A DNA stretch of 64,000 nucleotides from Paractinoplanes rishiriensis (GTDB taxonomy: Bacteria > Actinomycetota > Actinomycetes > Mycobacteriales > Micromonosporaceae), in NCBI RefSeq assembly GCF_016862375.1, contig NZ_BOMV01000021.1:1-64000 (forward strand). Reading direction: 5' to 3'. The notes under the pieces were generated by a model, which ran no database searches, was not told where the DNA came from, and saw only the letters and a program-made list of their open reading frames with translations. The position numbers and the translations under genes are program-made. Shown here one piece after another: positions 56,354 through 64,000 of the stretch (its first letter is position 1; each line of letters begins with the position of its first letter).

Positions 56354-58003
56354 GTGAGCGTCGAGGCGTACGTGGTCTTTGTCCTCGCCGCCGTCGCCGT
56401 GGTCGTTTCGGTGCGGTGGGTCGCCAACCGGACCGGTCTGCCCGCCGCCGCGCTGTTGCCGCTCCTCGGGATCGGCTACGCACTACTGCCCGGCCCCAAC
56501 ATCTCGCTCGACCCGGACGTCGTCCTGACGCTCGTGCTGCCGCCGTTGCTGTACAGCGCCGCCCTGAATTCGTCACTGCTCGCGATCCGGCGCAACCTGC
56601 GCACGATCATCAGCCTGTCGGTGACTCTCGTTCTAATCACCGCGCTGACGATCGGCGTGGGCTTCTCGTTGTTCGTCACCGGCGCGACCTTGGCCGCCGG
56701 TATCGCGGTCGGCGCGGCCGTCGCACCGCCCGACCCGGTGGCTGCGCTGGCGGTCGGGCGCAAGATCGGGTTACCTCCGCGCATCCTCACGCTGATTCAG
56801 GGTGAGGGGCTGCTCAACGACGCCACCGCCCTCACGATCCTGGGCGTCGCCGTAGCCGCGGCTACCGGGGACGGTTTCTCGGCGCCGTCCGCACTTGGCC
56901 GATTCCTGGCCGTCGCGGCCGGTGGCGCCGCCGCCGGATGGCTGGTCAGCTACGCCGTCCGCCTTCTCTCCCGGCCGTTGGCCGGCGATCCGCTGATGGC
57001 GAACGCCGTTTCGCTCGCCACGCCGTTCGCCGCCTATCTGCTCGCGGAACGGTTGCATGTCTCCGGCGTGCTGGCGGTGGTCGTCGCCGGGCTGATCGTC
57101 GGCCATCACACCCCTCGCTCGGCCTCGGGGGCGGGTCGGCTGCAAACGAGCGCGGTCTGGCGGCTGGTCGACTTCCTGCTCGAAGGCTTCGTGTTCCTGC
57201 TGATCGGTCAGCAACTTCCCGCAGTCGTCCGCGGCCTCGCCCAGTACGACACCGCCACCATAGTCATCGCCGTCGCGATCACCGTTGGTGCCGTGTTGCT
57301 GCTGCGGCCCCTGTGGCTGGTGCTGACCCAGTCACTGCCCCGCTCGCTGCACACCTGGCTAGGCAGAGACGACCGGGGAGTCGAACGGCTGACCGGCCGA
57401 GAGGTCGCCGCGCTGAGCTGGTCGGGCACCCGAGGCGTGATCAGCCTCGCCGCGATCTTCACTCTCCCGCTGGTCACCGGCAGCGGCGCGCCGTTCCCGG
57501 GCCGCGATCTGCTGCTGTTCTGCACGTTCGTCGTCGTGCTCGTCACTCTGGTCGGGCAGGGCCTCACCTTCGCACCGATGGTCCGGATGCTCGGCCTGCA
57601 CGCTGACGAGAACGACCGCGCCCGCCTGCGCAACGAGGCGCGCTCGGCGTCGGTCGAGGCGGCCCTCGCCGCGATCGAGGAACTGCACGCCGAGGAGCAC
57701 CACGACATTCCCCGCCCGGTCATCGAAACTATGAGCGGGCAACTACGCGCCCGGCTGGCGCGTTATCAGGGACGGCTCGAGATGCTCCGGGAAAGCGATT
57801 CGCTGGACCCGCCGGTCTCTCCGCGATACGAGGCCGCCCTGCACGTGCGCCGGGTGGCGATCGGTGCTCAACGGGAGGAACTACTGCGCTGGCGGGACGC
57901 CGGCCGGCTGCCCGACGATGGTCTTCGCGTACTGGAACGCGAGCTCGATCACGAGGAGCGTTTGCTCCCCGATCGACCGGCACGCCGAAGCCCAAATGCC
58001 TGA
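56354..58003 (+). CDS. CPA1-family Na+/H+ antiporter
   Basis: The 549-aa protein has about 12 transmembrane helices (residues ~5-430) with CPA1 motifs AVAPPDPVAALAVGRKIGLP, GEGLLNDATAL and SWSGTRGVISLAA. A ~120-residue cytoplasmic helical tail follows. It exchanges Na+ or K+ for H+ across the membrane. GGAGG lies 8 bases before GTG 56354. Confidence 0.85.
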   Translation: MSVEAYVVFVLAAVAVVVSVRWVANRTGLPAAALLPLLGIGYALLPGPNISLDPDVVLTLVLPPLLYSAALNSSLLAIRRNLRTIISLSVTLVLITALTIGVGFSLFVTGATLAAGIAVGAAVAPPDPVAALAVGRKIGLPPRILTLIQGEGLLNDATALTILGVAVAAATGDGFSAPSALGRFLAVAAGGAAAGWLVSYAVRLLSRPLAGDPLMANAVSLATPFAAYLLAERLHVSGVLAVVVAGLIVGHHTPRSASGAGRLQTSAVWRLVDFLLEGFVFLLIGQQLPAVVRGLAQYDTATIVIAVAITVGAVLLLRPLWLVLTQSLPRSLHTWLGRDDRGVERLTGREVAALSWSGTRGVISLAAIFTLPLVTGSGAPFPGRDLLLFCTFVVVLVTLVGQGLTFAPMVRMLGLHADENDRARLRNEARSASVEAALAAIEELHAEEHHDIPRPVIETMSGQLRARLARYQGRLEMLRESDSLDPPVSPRYEAALHVRRVAIGAQREELLRWRDAGRLPDDGLRVLERELDHEERLLPDRPARRSPNA

Positions 58004-58011
58004 ACGCTGCC

Positions 58012-58480
58012 GGACGATCTCGACGAACTACGTCGCACCATCACCGACGCCCTGACCGCCCAGGGTTGGCCGGAACCGATGTGGCTCGGGACCACCGTCG
58101 ACGACCCCGGCTCCGGCCAGGCCAATCAGGCCGTCCGCGACGGCGCCGAACTCGTCTTCGCGTGCAGTGGCGACGGCACCGTGATGGCCTGCGTGACCGC
58201 CCTCGCCGGCACCGACGTCGCCCTGGCCGTGCTGCCCGCCAGCACCGGCAACCTGCTGGCCGCCAACCTCGGGCTCTCCGACGACCTCGCATGGCCGGCA
58301 TGGGCTTCGACGCCCACATGCTCGACGCCACCAACGAAACCGCCAAGAAGCACGTCGGCTGGTTGGCCTACGCCGCCGGCGCCGCTCAGCACTTGCGCGA
58401 CCGCCCCATGCAATTGCGGATCACCCTAGACGACAAGCCTGCCGAGCATGGAAACCTGCCGGGCCGCCGGGCGCGCCCAC
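58012..58480 (+). pseudogene. Decayed copy of the diacylglycerol kinase-like gene
   Basis: The first frame reads TITDALTAQGWPEPMWL ... ELVFACSGDGTVMACVTALAGTDVALAVLPA, nearly the same as residues ~35-112 of the intact gene at 48515. After GLSDDLA the frame changes near 58288 and about 50 codons are missing. It then resumes MAGMGFDAHMLDATNETAKKHVGWLAY ... RPMQLRITLDD and is lost near 58470. The start and the C-terminal half are gone. The catalytic GGDGT is SGDGT. Confidence 0.8.
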
Positions 58481-58497
58481 CGCAACGTGGGGTCTGG

Positions 58498-58902
58498 CTA
58501 GAACGAGCTGAAGCTGTCCACTTCGATCAGGCTGAGCACCTCGGTGCGCACGGCCGGGCATTCCGCCTCGGTTGCGGCGTCCAGTGCGGCGCCGTTCTCC
58601 GGCTTGCCGTGTGACTCGAAGAAGGTGGCCAGCTTGCCGGCCAGGTTGGCGTGCCGCCCGACCGGGCTGCCGATCTCTTTCAGCGCTGGGATCTCGCCCT
58701 TCAGGTAGGTGCAGACGTCCGTCGCTGAATATGAGCCGCCCGCCGCCGCAGGTGGCTTGCCGCTCGCCCGGGTGGCTCCGTCACCGCCCGAAGTGGGTGC
58801 CTCGGTGGACGGCGGCTCGGTATCGGCCGATGTGCAGCCGGACAGCACGGCGATGCTGACGATCAGAGTGAGGAAGGCTGCGGGGCGCCGGTGAGAGGTC
58901 AT
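58498..58902 (-). CDS. Small lipoprotein, unknown
   Basis: The 134-aa protein has a lipoprotein signal (RRPAAFLTLIVSIAVLSGC) and a Thr/Ser/Pro linker. A helical domain carries two cysteines (DVCTYLKGE and EAECPAVR). ATG 58902 overlaps the methyltransferase stop (ATGA), so it is translated with it. The longer open frame antisense to the methyltransferase is rejected. No family is recognised. Confidence 0.65.
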   Translation of the reverse strand: MTSHRRPAAFLTLIVSIAVLSGCTSADTEPPSTEAPTSGGDGATRASGKPPAAAGGSYSATDVCTYLKGEIPALKEIGSPVGRHANLAGKLATFFESHGKPENGAALDAATEAECPAVRTEVLSLIEVDSFSSF

Positions 58903-59774
58903 GGTGTGCTGGTCCCGTCCGAGCGAGCGGTGATCAACCAAAGTCCGGTCGGCAGCCGGTAACCGGCGCCGGCGGTGCGGAACCGTTCGAGCAGGCGGGC
59001 CACCCCGGCCCGGGCCTGCCCCTGCGTGGTGGGTTCGGCGTCCCGGTAGGCCGCGCCGGCGGGGCCGATCTCGATGAGCCATTCGGTGACCACTTCCGGG
59101 TCGTCCGGGGCGTCGAGAGTGACGTCGTACGGGTGGATGCCGACGTCGGTGAAGCCGGCGGCGGTGAGGAGGCGGGTCACGCGGGCCGGATCGGCGAAGG
59201 CGAAGGGGCCCGGCTCGTCGCCGATCGGCAGCGGCGGCATCGGTCCCAAGTGTGCCGCCGCACCGAGCAGCGCCGCCGGCAGCCACGGGTTCACGCGGCC
59301 GTCGCGGAACACCGTTGCGGCCAACCGGGCGCCGGCACGCATCGACCGCCGGACTGTAGTCAGGCCGGCGACCGGATCGGCGAGCAGCATCAACGTCATC
59401 CGGGAGTAGACGGCGTCGAACGGCGCCCCGGGCACGGCATCGAGCGTCTCGACGTCACCGGCGACGAACCGCAGTCCCGCGCCGTCCGGCGCGGTGAACC
59501 GGTTCCGGGCCGTCGCCACCATCGCCTCCGCGAGGTCGAGACCGACTGCGCTGCCCAGCGGAGCGACGACCCGCGCGATCTCGGCGGTCGTGCCGCCACA
59601 CCCGCAGCCGACGTCCAGCACCCGTTCACCGGCCTGGGGTCGCAGCCAGTCGAGCGCCACGGCGCCCAACGGCCGACCGATCTCGTCGTGCCGGTCGGTC
59701 TGATGGACCCACCCCGGCGCCGTCCGGGCCCAGAAGTCGAAGTTGCGGGCCCGCAGCGTGGCGGTGTCGTCCAT
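58899..59774 (-). CDS. Class I SAM-dependent methyltransferase
   Basis: The 291-aa protein has the SAM-binding motif I (RVLDVGCGCGGTTAEIA), motif II acidic residue (AVGLDLAEAMV) and motif III (APFDAVYSRMTLMLL). The substrate is unknown. It lies in a three-gene reverse operon (monooxygenase-like, methyltransferase, lipoprotein), its start touching the previous stop (59774). Confidence 0.8.
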   Translation of the reverse strand: MDDTATLRARNFDFWARTAPGWVHQTDRHDEIGRPLGAVALDWLRPQAGERVLDVGCGCGGTTAEIARVVAPLGSAVGLDLAEAMVATARNRFTAPDGAGLRFVAGDVETLDAVPGAPFDAVYSRMTLMLLADPVAGLTTVRRSMRAGARLAATVFRDGRVNPWLPAALLGAAAHLGPMPPLPIGDEPGPFAFADPARVTRLLTAAGFTDVGIHPYDVTLDAPDDPEVVTEWLIEIGPAGAAYRDAEPTTQGQARAGVARLLERFRTAGAGYRLPTGLWLITARSDGTSTP

Positions 59775-60067
59775 CAGAACGGCATCTCGGCGCCGTCGAC
59801 ACTCGCCGACCGGAAGGCGGCGGCCTTCGCCGGATCGAAGCCCTCCTCCTGGGCGGCCAGCCCGGCGGCACGGACCAGGCGTTCCGACTGGAACCTGCGA
59901 AACGCCGCCTCGTCGGCCCAGATGTTGATGATCCGCCAGCCCTCCTCGGACGGGCCGGCCACGTGGGCCAGCAGGCCCGGCGGCCGGTCCGGACCGAGGT
60001 GCTTCTCCACATGCCGGTACTCCTGCTCGCTGACTCCGGGCATGTCTTGCACAACGCCGTACGGCAT
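59774..60067 (-). CDS. Antibiotic-biosynthesis monooxygenase-like (ABM) protein
   Basis: The 97-aa dimeric alpha-beta barrel-type protein has VSEQEYRHVEKHLGP and GWRIINIWADEAAFRRFQSERL as typical ABM features. Members include quinone-forming monooxygenases and stress proteins; the reaction is unknown. It is first in the operon divergent from the TetR gene at 60127. Confidence 0.65.
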   Translation of the reverse strand: MPYGVVQDMPGVSEQEYRHVEKHLGPDRPPGLLAHVAGPSEEGWRIINIWADEAAFRRFQSERLVRAAGLAAQEEGFDPAKAAAFRSASVDGAEMPF

Positions 60068-60083
60068 AGCTGTCCCCTGATGT

Positions 60084-60104
60084 CGATAGAGTGAAGCTCT
60101 ATCG
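60084..60104. promoter_or_regulatory. TetR-type operator between divergent genes
   Basis: CGATAGAG-N5-CTCTATCG is a perfect 8-bp inverted repeat centred between the ABM operon and the TetR gene. The TetR gene has TACGGT (60115-60120) six bases before its GTG. Binding here would repress both directions. Confidence 0.7.
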
Positions 60105-60126
60105 AATAGTGGACTACGGTGCAGGC

Positions 60127-60762
60127 GTGACTGTCAACCGGCGTTACGTCTCGCCCCGACGCCAGGAACAAGCCCGGCAGACCCGGCGAGCGATCCTCGA
60201 CGCGGCCGCCAAACTGTTCGTGGACCCGGGCTACGCCGCGACGCCGCTGACTGCCGTCGCCGCCGAGGCCGGCGTCGCCGTGCAGACCTTGTACGCGGTG
60301 TTCGGCAACAAGCGCCAACTGCTCTCCGACCTTGTCGATGTCACCCTGGTCGGCGACGACGAGCGGATCACGATGGCGGAACGGTCGTTCGTCGCCGACA
60401 TCCGAGCGCTGACCGGCCTGCGGGCGAAGCTCACCCGGTACGCCCGGCATCTCACCGAGACCCACGCCCGGCAAGTGCACGTGATGTTGGCACTGGCCGG
60501 TGCGGCGACCGCCGACGCCGACGCCGCGGCGATCTGGCGCAAGAACCTCGAGGACCGCCGCCGTGGCATGGCGATGTTCGCCGTCGATCTGGCGGCCACC
60601 GGCGAGGTTCGGGTGAGTCAGGAGCGAGCCGCCGATGTGCTGTGGCTCGCCCAGGACATCCGCAACTACGACTGGCTGGTACGCGAGCGCGGGTGGCCGG
60701 TCGAACGGTTCGAGCGATGGTTCGTCGACAGCGTCGCCGCCGTGCTCAGCGCGCCCGACTGA
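60127..60762 (+). CDS. TetR-family transcriptional regulator
   Basis: The 211-aa protein has a TetR helix-turn-helix (AKLFVDPGYAATPLTAVAAEAGVAVQTLYAVFG region, residues ~29-61) and a helical ligand domain. GTG 60127 follows the TACGGT box by six bases, indicating a leaderless start. The ATG-like upstream frame from 60091 would run through the operator and is rejected. It probably represses the divergent ABM-methyltransferase-lipoprotein operon. Confidence 0.82.
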   Translation: MTVNRRYVSPRRQEQARQTRRAILDAAAKLFVDPGYAATPLTAVAAEAGVAVQTLYAVFGNKRQLLSDLVDVTLVGDDERITMAERSFVADIRALTGLRAKLTRYARHLTETHARQVHVMLALAGAATADADAAAIWRKNLEDRRRGMAMFAVDLAATGEVRVSQERAADVLWLAQDIRNYDWLVRERGWPVERFERWFVDSVAAVLSAPD

Positions 60763-61044
60763 TATCTCCGCGTCCCGACCCGGATTGCGCAGAACCACGC
60801 CCAGCAGCGCTGCCATGTCCGAGCGTGGCGCCCACGCCGACAGTTCGCTTGGCGGAGGGCCGGCAGAAAAGTCCGGCTTTCGATTGCGGATCGGATCAAT
60901 AGAGAACGCCGATGGGTAGGCAAACACGACTCGGCCTGTCGACCATCCGCATCAGCCGCTGATCGAGCGGTTCTCTGAGTTCGGCCTCCCGCCGTCGACC
61001 GGCACGGCCTCGACCTCGGATGTGTCGTCCGGGCCGGCGAATGG

Positions 61045-61293
61045 CTACAGCGCCCACCCCGGGTTGTAGCCACGCCGGCCGGCATAGGCCGAGGCCAGCG
61101 CGCGCAGCGTGTCGCACGGCGTCTCTACCGGGGCCCGGTCGTGGTCGTCGAGGGTCATCGCGCCGCAGGAGGTGCACCAGCCGAGCCCGTCGTCGCGGTG
61201 CATCTCCAGGATCGCGCGGTGCGCGGCTGCAACGGTGCCAGGTTCCTGGTCGCCGTCGAGCTGGGCGCGTAGCCAGGTGACCAGGTCGGTCAT
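61045..61293 (-). CDS. DUF6221-family protein
   Basis: The 82-aa protein begins MTDLVTWLRAQLDGDQ, has a CxxC pair (GWCTSCG), a PCDTLRALASAYAGR segment and an ending of the GYNPGW kind, all typical of DUF6221. The family is common in actinobacteria and their phages and is of unknown function; the CxxC with the later Cys may bind zinc. GGAGG precedes ATG 61293. It overlaps the small frame upstream (ATGA). Confidence 0.7.
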   Translation of the reverse strand: MTDLVTWLRAQLDGDQEPGTVAAAHRAILEMHRDDGLGWCTSCGAMTLDDHDRAPVETPCDTLRALASAYAGRRGYNPGWAL

Positions 61294-61439
61294 GATGCCT
61301 CCTGCATGGTCGGGCCGCGACAGACGTTACGTGCGGCGCGCTGCGCGTCGGTGAGCGGGTACCAACGCGTGCCGATGGCGAGCCGGATGCCGGGGCAGAT
61401 CGCAGAAGTCGCGCTTCCCCCTCGGCCCGCCATCCTCAT
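61290..61439 (-). CDS. 49-residue open frame coupled to the DUF6221 gene
   Basis: The frame encodes ICPGIRLAIGTRWYPLTDAQRAARNVCRGP and ends in the overlap ATGA with the DUF6221 start. It contains the ribosome site (CAGGAGG) for that gene. Two cysteines (ICPG, NVCRG) and the coupling argue for translation; a weak ribosome site and short length argue against it. ATG 61433 is an alternative start. Confidence 0.35.
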   Translation of the reverse strand: MRMAGRGGSATSAICPGIRLAIGTRWYPLTDAQRAARNVCRGPTMQEAS

Positions 61440-61820
61440 CTGGCCGCGAACCGGTCGCTACATAGGGTATGGAGTCCCCGAGGTCGGCATCATGCCTGCG
61501 CGATCCAGGGATGGATGCGCCAGGACGGCGCGATGTGAGGCGGCGGCTCGTCGTGGGCGAGGACCATTCGCCGCCGAGCGAGCCGCTGCCGTGGTGCCCC
61601 ACCGTCTCGGCAGACCACTGTTCCCCGAAATCCGGAAGGGCAGCACCTGTCACACCACCGCAGACCTTGTCGGCTCGGCACGGGTTGCGGGTTGATCGCA
61701 ACGGTGGACCCCACGCCGAGCGGATGCCTCGTACGGATTGGAGAGAGGAGCGCTCCGCGCCGGCCCCGGTTTCGGATGGCTCAGCAAGGACGGTGTCCAG
61801 CCGTAAGGACAGGTGGGAAG
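61440..61820. other. 381-bp gap without a supported gene
   Basis: Open frames here on both strands are Arg/Ser/Pro-rich and lack start signals. The forward frame of the GGDEF-EAL gene is open from 61692, but that part (TPSGCLVRIGERSAPRRPRF) does not look like protein and is treated as untranslated. Confidence 0.4.
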
Positions 61821-63941
61821 GTGTGTCGAGAGACAGTCGAGGTCGCGGTGCGTCGGAGTTCGAGCAGACTCCTGCCGGTGGGTGCCGGCGGGCGGCGCCG
61901 CGGCGTGTTCGCGGAGCTTGCGGGAGCCATGGCGCTTCTGGGAGTCACGATCGGCACCCTGTTTCCCTTCTTCGCCGTCTTTCTGGGAGTACCTGCCGTA
62001 CATACGCTCAGGCCGGTCTTCTTCCTCGCCTGCTTGGCCGCCGGTCTGCTGTTGGCTGCCGGTAACTGGTGGGTGGCGCAGCGCGTTGTCGGGTATCGGC
62101 TTCGTCGGCTCTGCGAAGGTTTGAACACCGTCGCCGCGGACATCCGGCATGCCTCGCTCAGCGGTCAATGGTCCGCTCGATCGACGGAACGATTCACCTC
62201 GGAGGCCGATGGCAGCGACGATCTGGCGCGGACGGCGTCCGCGTTCAACGACCTGCTCGACACGCTGGAGGAAGAGCACCGCTTCCGGTCCGTGATGCAG
62301 GCCGGTGCCGACATGACCTGTCTGGTCGATCCGGCGGGCCTGGTCACCTTCATCTCTTCGTCGGTCACCGATGTGCTCGGATGGTCACCGGAAGCGGCAC
62401 TGGGCCGGCCTCTGCGGGGTCTGATCCATCCCGACGACATCGACCTGTTCGAGTCCGGCGCCACCGGGCCGCTGGTCGTGCGGGTCATCGCCGCCGACGG
62501 GGGCTGGCGCCACCTCGAGGTTACCCTCAGCAACCACACCGGTGATTCTCAGCTCAGGACTCTCGCTGTCACCGCTCGTGACGTTTCCGAACGCCATGCC
62601 CTGCAGGAACGCCTGGCACATCAGGCCCTGCACGACCAGCTCACCGGGCTGCCCAACCGCTCAGCGCTGATGGCCGCGGGCGCGGGGCGGCTCGACGGCT
62701 CCGACGATCTGCCATCCGCTGTGCTGATGCTGGACCTCGACCGGTTCAAAGAGATCAACGACACTCTCGGCCACTCCTACGGCGACCGGTTGCTGGAACA
62801 GGTCGGCCCGCGGCTACGCGCCCACCTGCGCGACGAAGACGTCCTCGCCCGGCTCGGCGGGGACGAGTTCGCCGCCATCCTGCCGGGTCTTCGCCAAACC
62901 GCCGCCGTGGCAGCCGCGGCACGGCTGCTCGAGGCACTGCGCGAGCCGTTCATCGTCGACGGGCTCGAACTCGACGTCGACGCCAGCATCGGCGTCGCGC
63001 TCGGCGACCGTCACTCGAACGGGATGGAAGACCTGCTCCGCCAAGCGGACATCGCCATGTACACGGCGAAGCAGATGCAGTCCGGCGTGGAGGTCTACAC
63101 CGAGCTCGCCGACCATCACGACCGCAGCCGCCTGCTCCTGCTGACCCAGGTTCGCCGCGCTATCGCGGACCGGCAGTTCGTCCTGCACTATCAACCGAAG
63201 GTGTCGCTCACCGACGGCGTCGTCCGCGAGGTCGAAGCGCTCGTGCGGTGGCAGCATCCCACCCGCGGGCTGCTCGGCCCCGCAGAGTTCATTCCGGTCG
63301 TCGAGCGCACCGGGCTCATTCACCAGCTCACCCTCGCCATCCTCGACCTCGCCCTGACCCAGGCCCAGGCCTGGCTTTCCGACGGCATCGCCGTGCAGAT
63401 CGCGGTCAACCTGTCGGCGCGCAGCCTTCACCACCTCACGCTGCCGGGTGAGGTGGCCGATGCCCTCGCCCGGCACGGCGTACCGGCCCAGTACCTGCGC
63501 CTCGAGGTGACCGAGAGCGCGCTCATGGCCGACCCCGACAAAGCCAGGAACATTCTCACCCGCCTGAACGAGCTCGGCGTGAGCCTGTCACTTGACGACT
63601 TCGGCACCGGCTACTCGTCGATGAGCTACCTCAAGCATCTGCCGGTCGACGAACTCAAGGTCGACCGCAGCTTCATCAACGAACTACTGCGCAACGCCGA
63701 GGACACCGCGATAGTCCGCGCGGCGATCGAGCTCGGACACAATCTCGGCATGACCGTCGTAGCCGAAGGCGTCGAGGCGCCGGAGGCTCAGCACGCCCTG
63801 CTCGCCATGGGCTGCGACACCGCCCAGGGCTACCTTTTCGCCCCACCCCTGCCGCCGCACGACATCGTGCCGTACCTGACGGTGCACGCCGGCCAGCCGC
63901 GGACGGACCTCTGCCCGCGACGCCCTTCCCACCAGACGTGA
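61821..63941 (+). CDS. PAS-GGDEF-EAL cyclic-di-GMP enzyme
   Basis: The ~706-aa protein has two transmembrane helices (residues ~32-90), a HAMP-like linker, a PAS domain (~160-280), then GGDEF (~290-455) and EAL (~465-720 counted from the long frame) domains. The GGDEF motif is intact (RLGGDEFAA), as are EALVRW, DDFGTGYSS and EGVEAPEAQ of the EAL domain, so both cyclic-di-GMP synthesis and breakdown are possible. A membrane location and PAS sensing are inferred. The start is uncertain: GTG 61821 after GGTGGGAAG, or GTG 61848 after GAGG. Confidence 0.85.
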   Translation: MCRETVEVAVRRSSSRLLPVGAGGRRRGVFAELAGAMALLGVTIGTLFPFFAVFLGVPAVHTLRPVFFLACLAAGLLLAAGNWWVAQRVVGYRLRRLCEGLNTVAADIRHASLSGQWSARSTERFTSEADGSDDLARTASAFNDLLDTLEEEHRFRSVMQAGADMTCLVDPAGLVTFISSSVTDVLGWSPEAALGRPLRGLIHPDDIDLFESGATGPLVVRVIAADGGWRHLEVTLSNHTGDSQLRTLAVTARDVSERHALQERLAHQALHDQLTGLPNRSALMAAGAGRLDGSDDLPSAVLMLDLDRFKEINDTLGHSYGDRLLEQVGPRLRAHLRDEDVLARLGGDEFAAILPGLRQTAAVAAAARLLEALREPFIVDGLELDVDASIGVALGDRHSNGMEDLLRQADIAMYTAKQMQSGVEVYTELADHHDRSRLLLLTQVRRAIADRQFVLHYQPKVSLTDGVVREVEALVRWQHPTRGLLGPAEFIPVVERTGLIHQLTLAILDLALTQAQAWLSDGIAVQIAVNLSARSLHHLTLPGEVADALARHGVPAQYLRLEVTESALMADPDKARNILTRLNELGVSLSLDDFGTGYSSMSYLKHLPVDELKVDRSFINELLRNAEDTAIVRAAIELGHNLGMTVVAEGVEAPEAQHALLAMGCDTAQGYLFAPPLPPHDIVPYLTVHAGQPRTDLCPRRPSHQT

Positions 63942-64000
63942 GGACGAGCAGAGACCACGCCCCGGCCGGACCGCGCTCGACGGCACGGGCCGGATCGGGG

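Noticed and set aside
61045..61293. Prophage interpretation of the DUF6221 gene
   Set aside because: No integrase, structural or replication genes and no attachment repeats are nearby.

Overview
This window is high-GC DNA with actinobacterial habits. GTG starts are frequent, genes overlap by ATGA or GTGA, and several genes have a TANNNT -10 box 6-9 bases before the start codon, which implies leaderless mRNAs. Lineage-typical families are present (DUF4360, DUF5994, DUF6221, TIGR03084, TIGR03089, DUF664/DinB, Acg-type nitroreductases). A soil actinomycete, perhaps of the Micromonosporaceae (Actinoplanes-like), is the best guess, but no rRNA or other phylogenetic marker is present. I saw no tRNA, rRNA, CRISPR array or prophage.

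Layout. (1) 1-8.1 kb: the end of a cell-surface polysaccharide locus (a large GT-C-like membrane protein cut by the window edge and a coupled membrane partner), a LacI regulator, a secreted DUF4360 protein, and a reverse-strand operon of polysaccharide deacetylase, GH26-like glycosidase and DinB protein. (2) 8.2-17.7 kb: two unknown proteins, a membrane metallophosphoesterase, then a block that looks like intrinsic drug resistance (aminoglycoside/hydroxyurea-type kinase, fused two-half ABC exporter, ABC-F protein) and an HtrA-like protease. (3) 17.9-19.7 kb: a peptidoglycan-binding gene whose stop codon lies in the end of a decayed IS605-type element, then a TIGR03089 gene. (4) 20.4-24.3 kb: two Acg-type nitroreductases, a DUF5994 protein and a TIGR03084 protein. 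(5) 24.4-34.7 kb: a phenylacetate catabolic cluster. The reverse-strand operon is paaN-thiolase-hydratase-dehydrogenase-paaABCDE. Divergent from it are paaI and a TetR (PaaR-like) regulator, with a clear operator between the two arms, and then a badly broken paaK. (6) 34.7-42.4 kb: a GH3 lipoprotein with a striking 18-bp tandem repeat, a LacI-controlled sugar/inositol-type operon (oxidoreductase and TIM-barrel isomerase) with a perfect 16-bp operator, a vanadium-haloperoxidase-like secreted enzyme, and PPK2. (7) 42.4-58.5 kb: a stress and signalling region containing small unknown proteins, a cold-shock gene, three PP2C/SpoIIE phosphatases with GAF, REC or PAS sensors, a diacylglycerol-kinase-like gene, an MCP, a desaturase, a second DUF5994 gene and a CPA1 antiporter. 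It also holds many decayed fragments (desaturase, LuxR, ANTAR, DagK, csp leader). (8) 58.5-64 kb: a lipoprotein/methyltransferase/monooxygenase operon divergent from a TetR gene, a DUF6221 pair, and a GGDEF-EAL protein.

The most novel signal is a structured leader RNA. It precedes the cold-shock gene (about 45.83-45.99 kb) and occurs again, with compensating base changes, about 2.8 kb away at 42.99-43.17 kb without any csp gene. Other items worth attention are the broken paaK inside an otherwise intact pathway with its operator, the 48-bp repeat that has extended an ABC-F gene into its convergent neighbour, the remnant transposon end that supplies a host stop codon, and the 18-bp minisatellite at the start of the GH3 lipoprotein gene.
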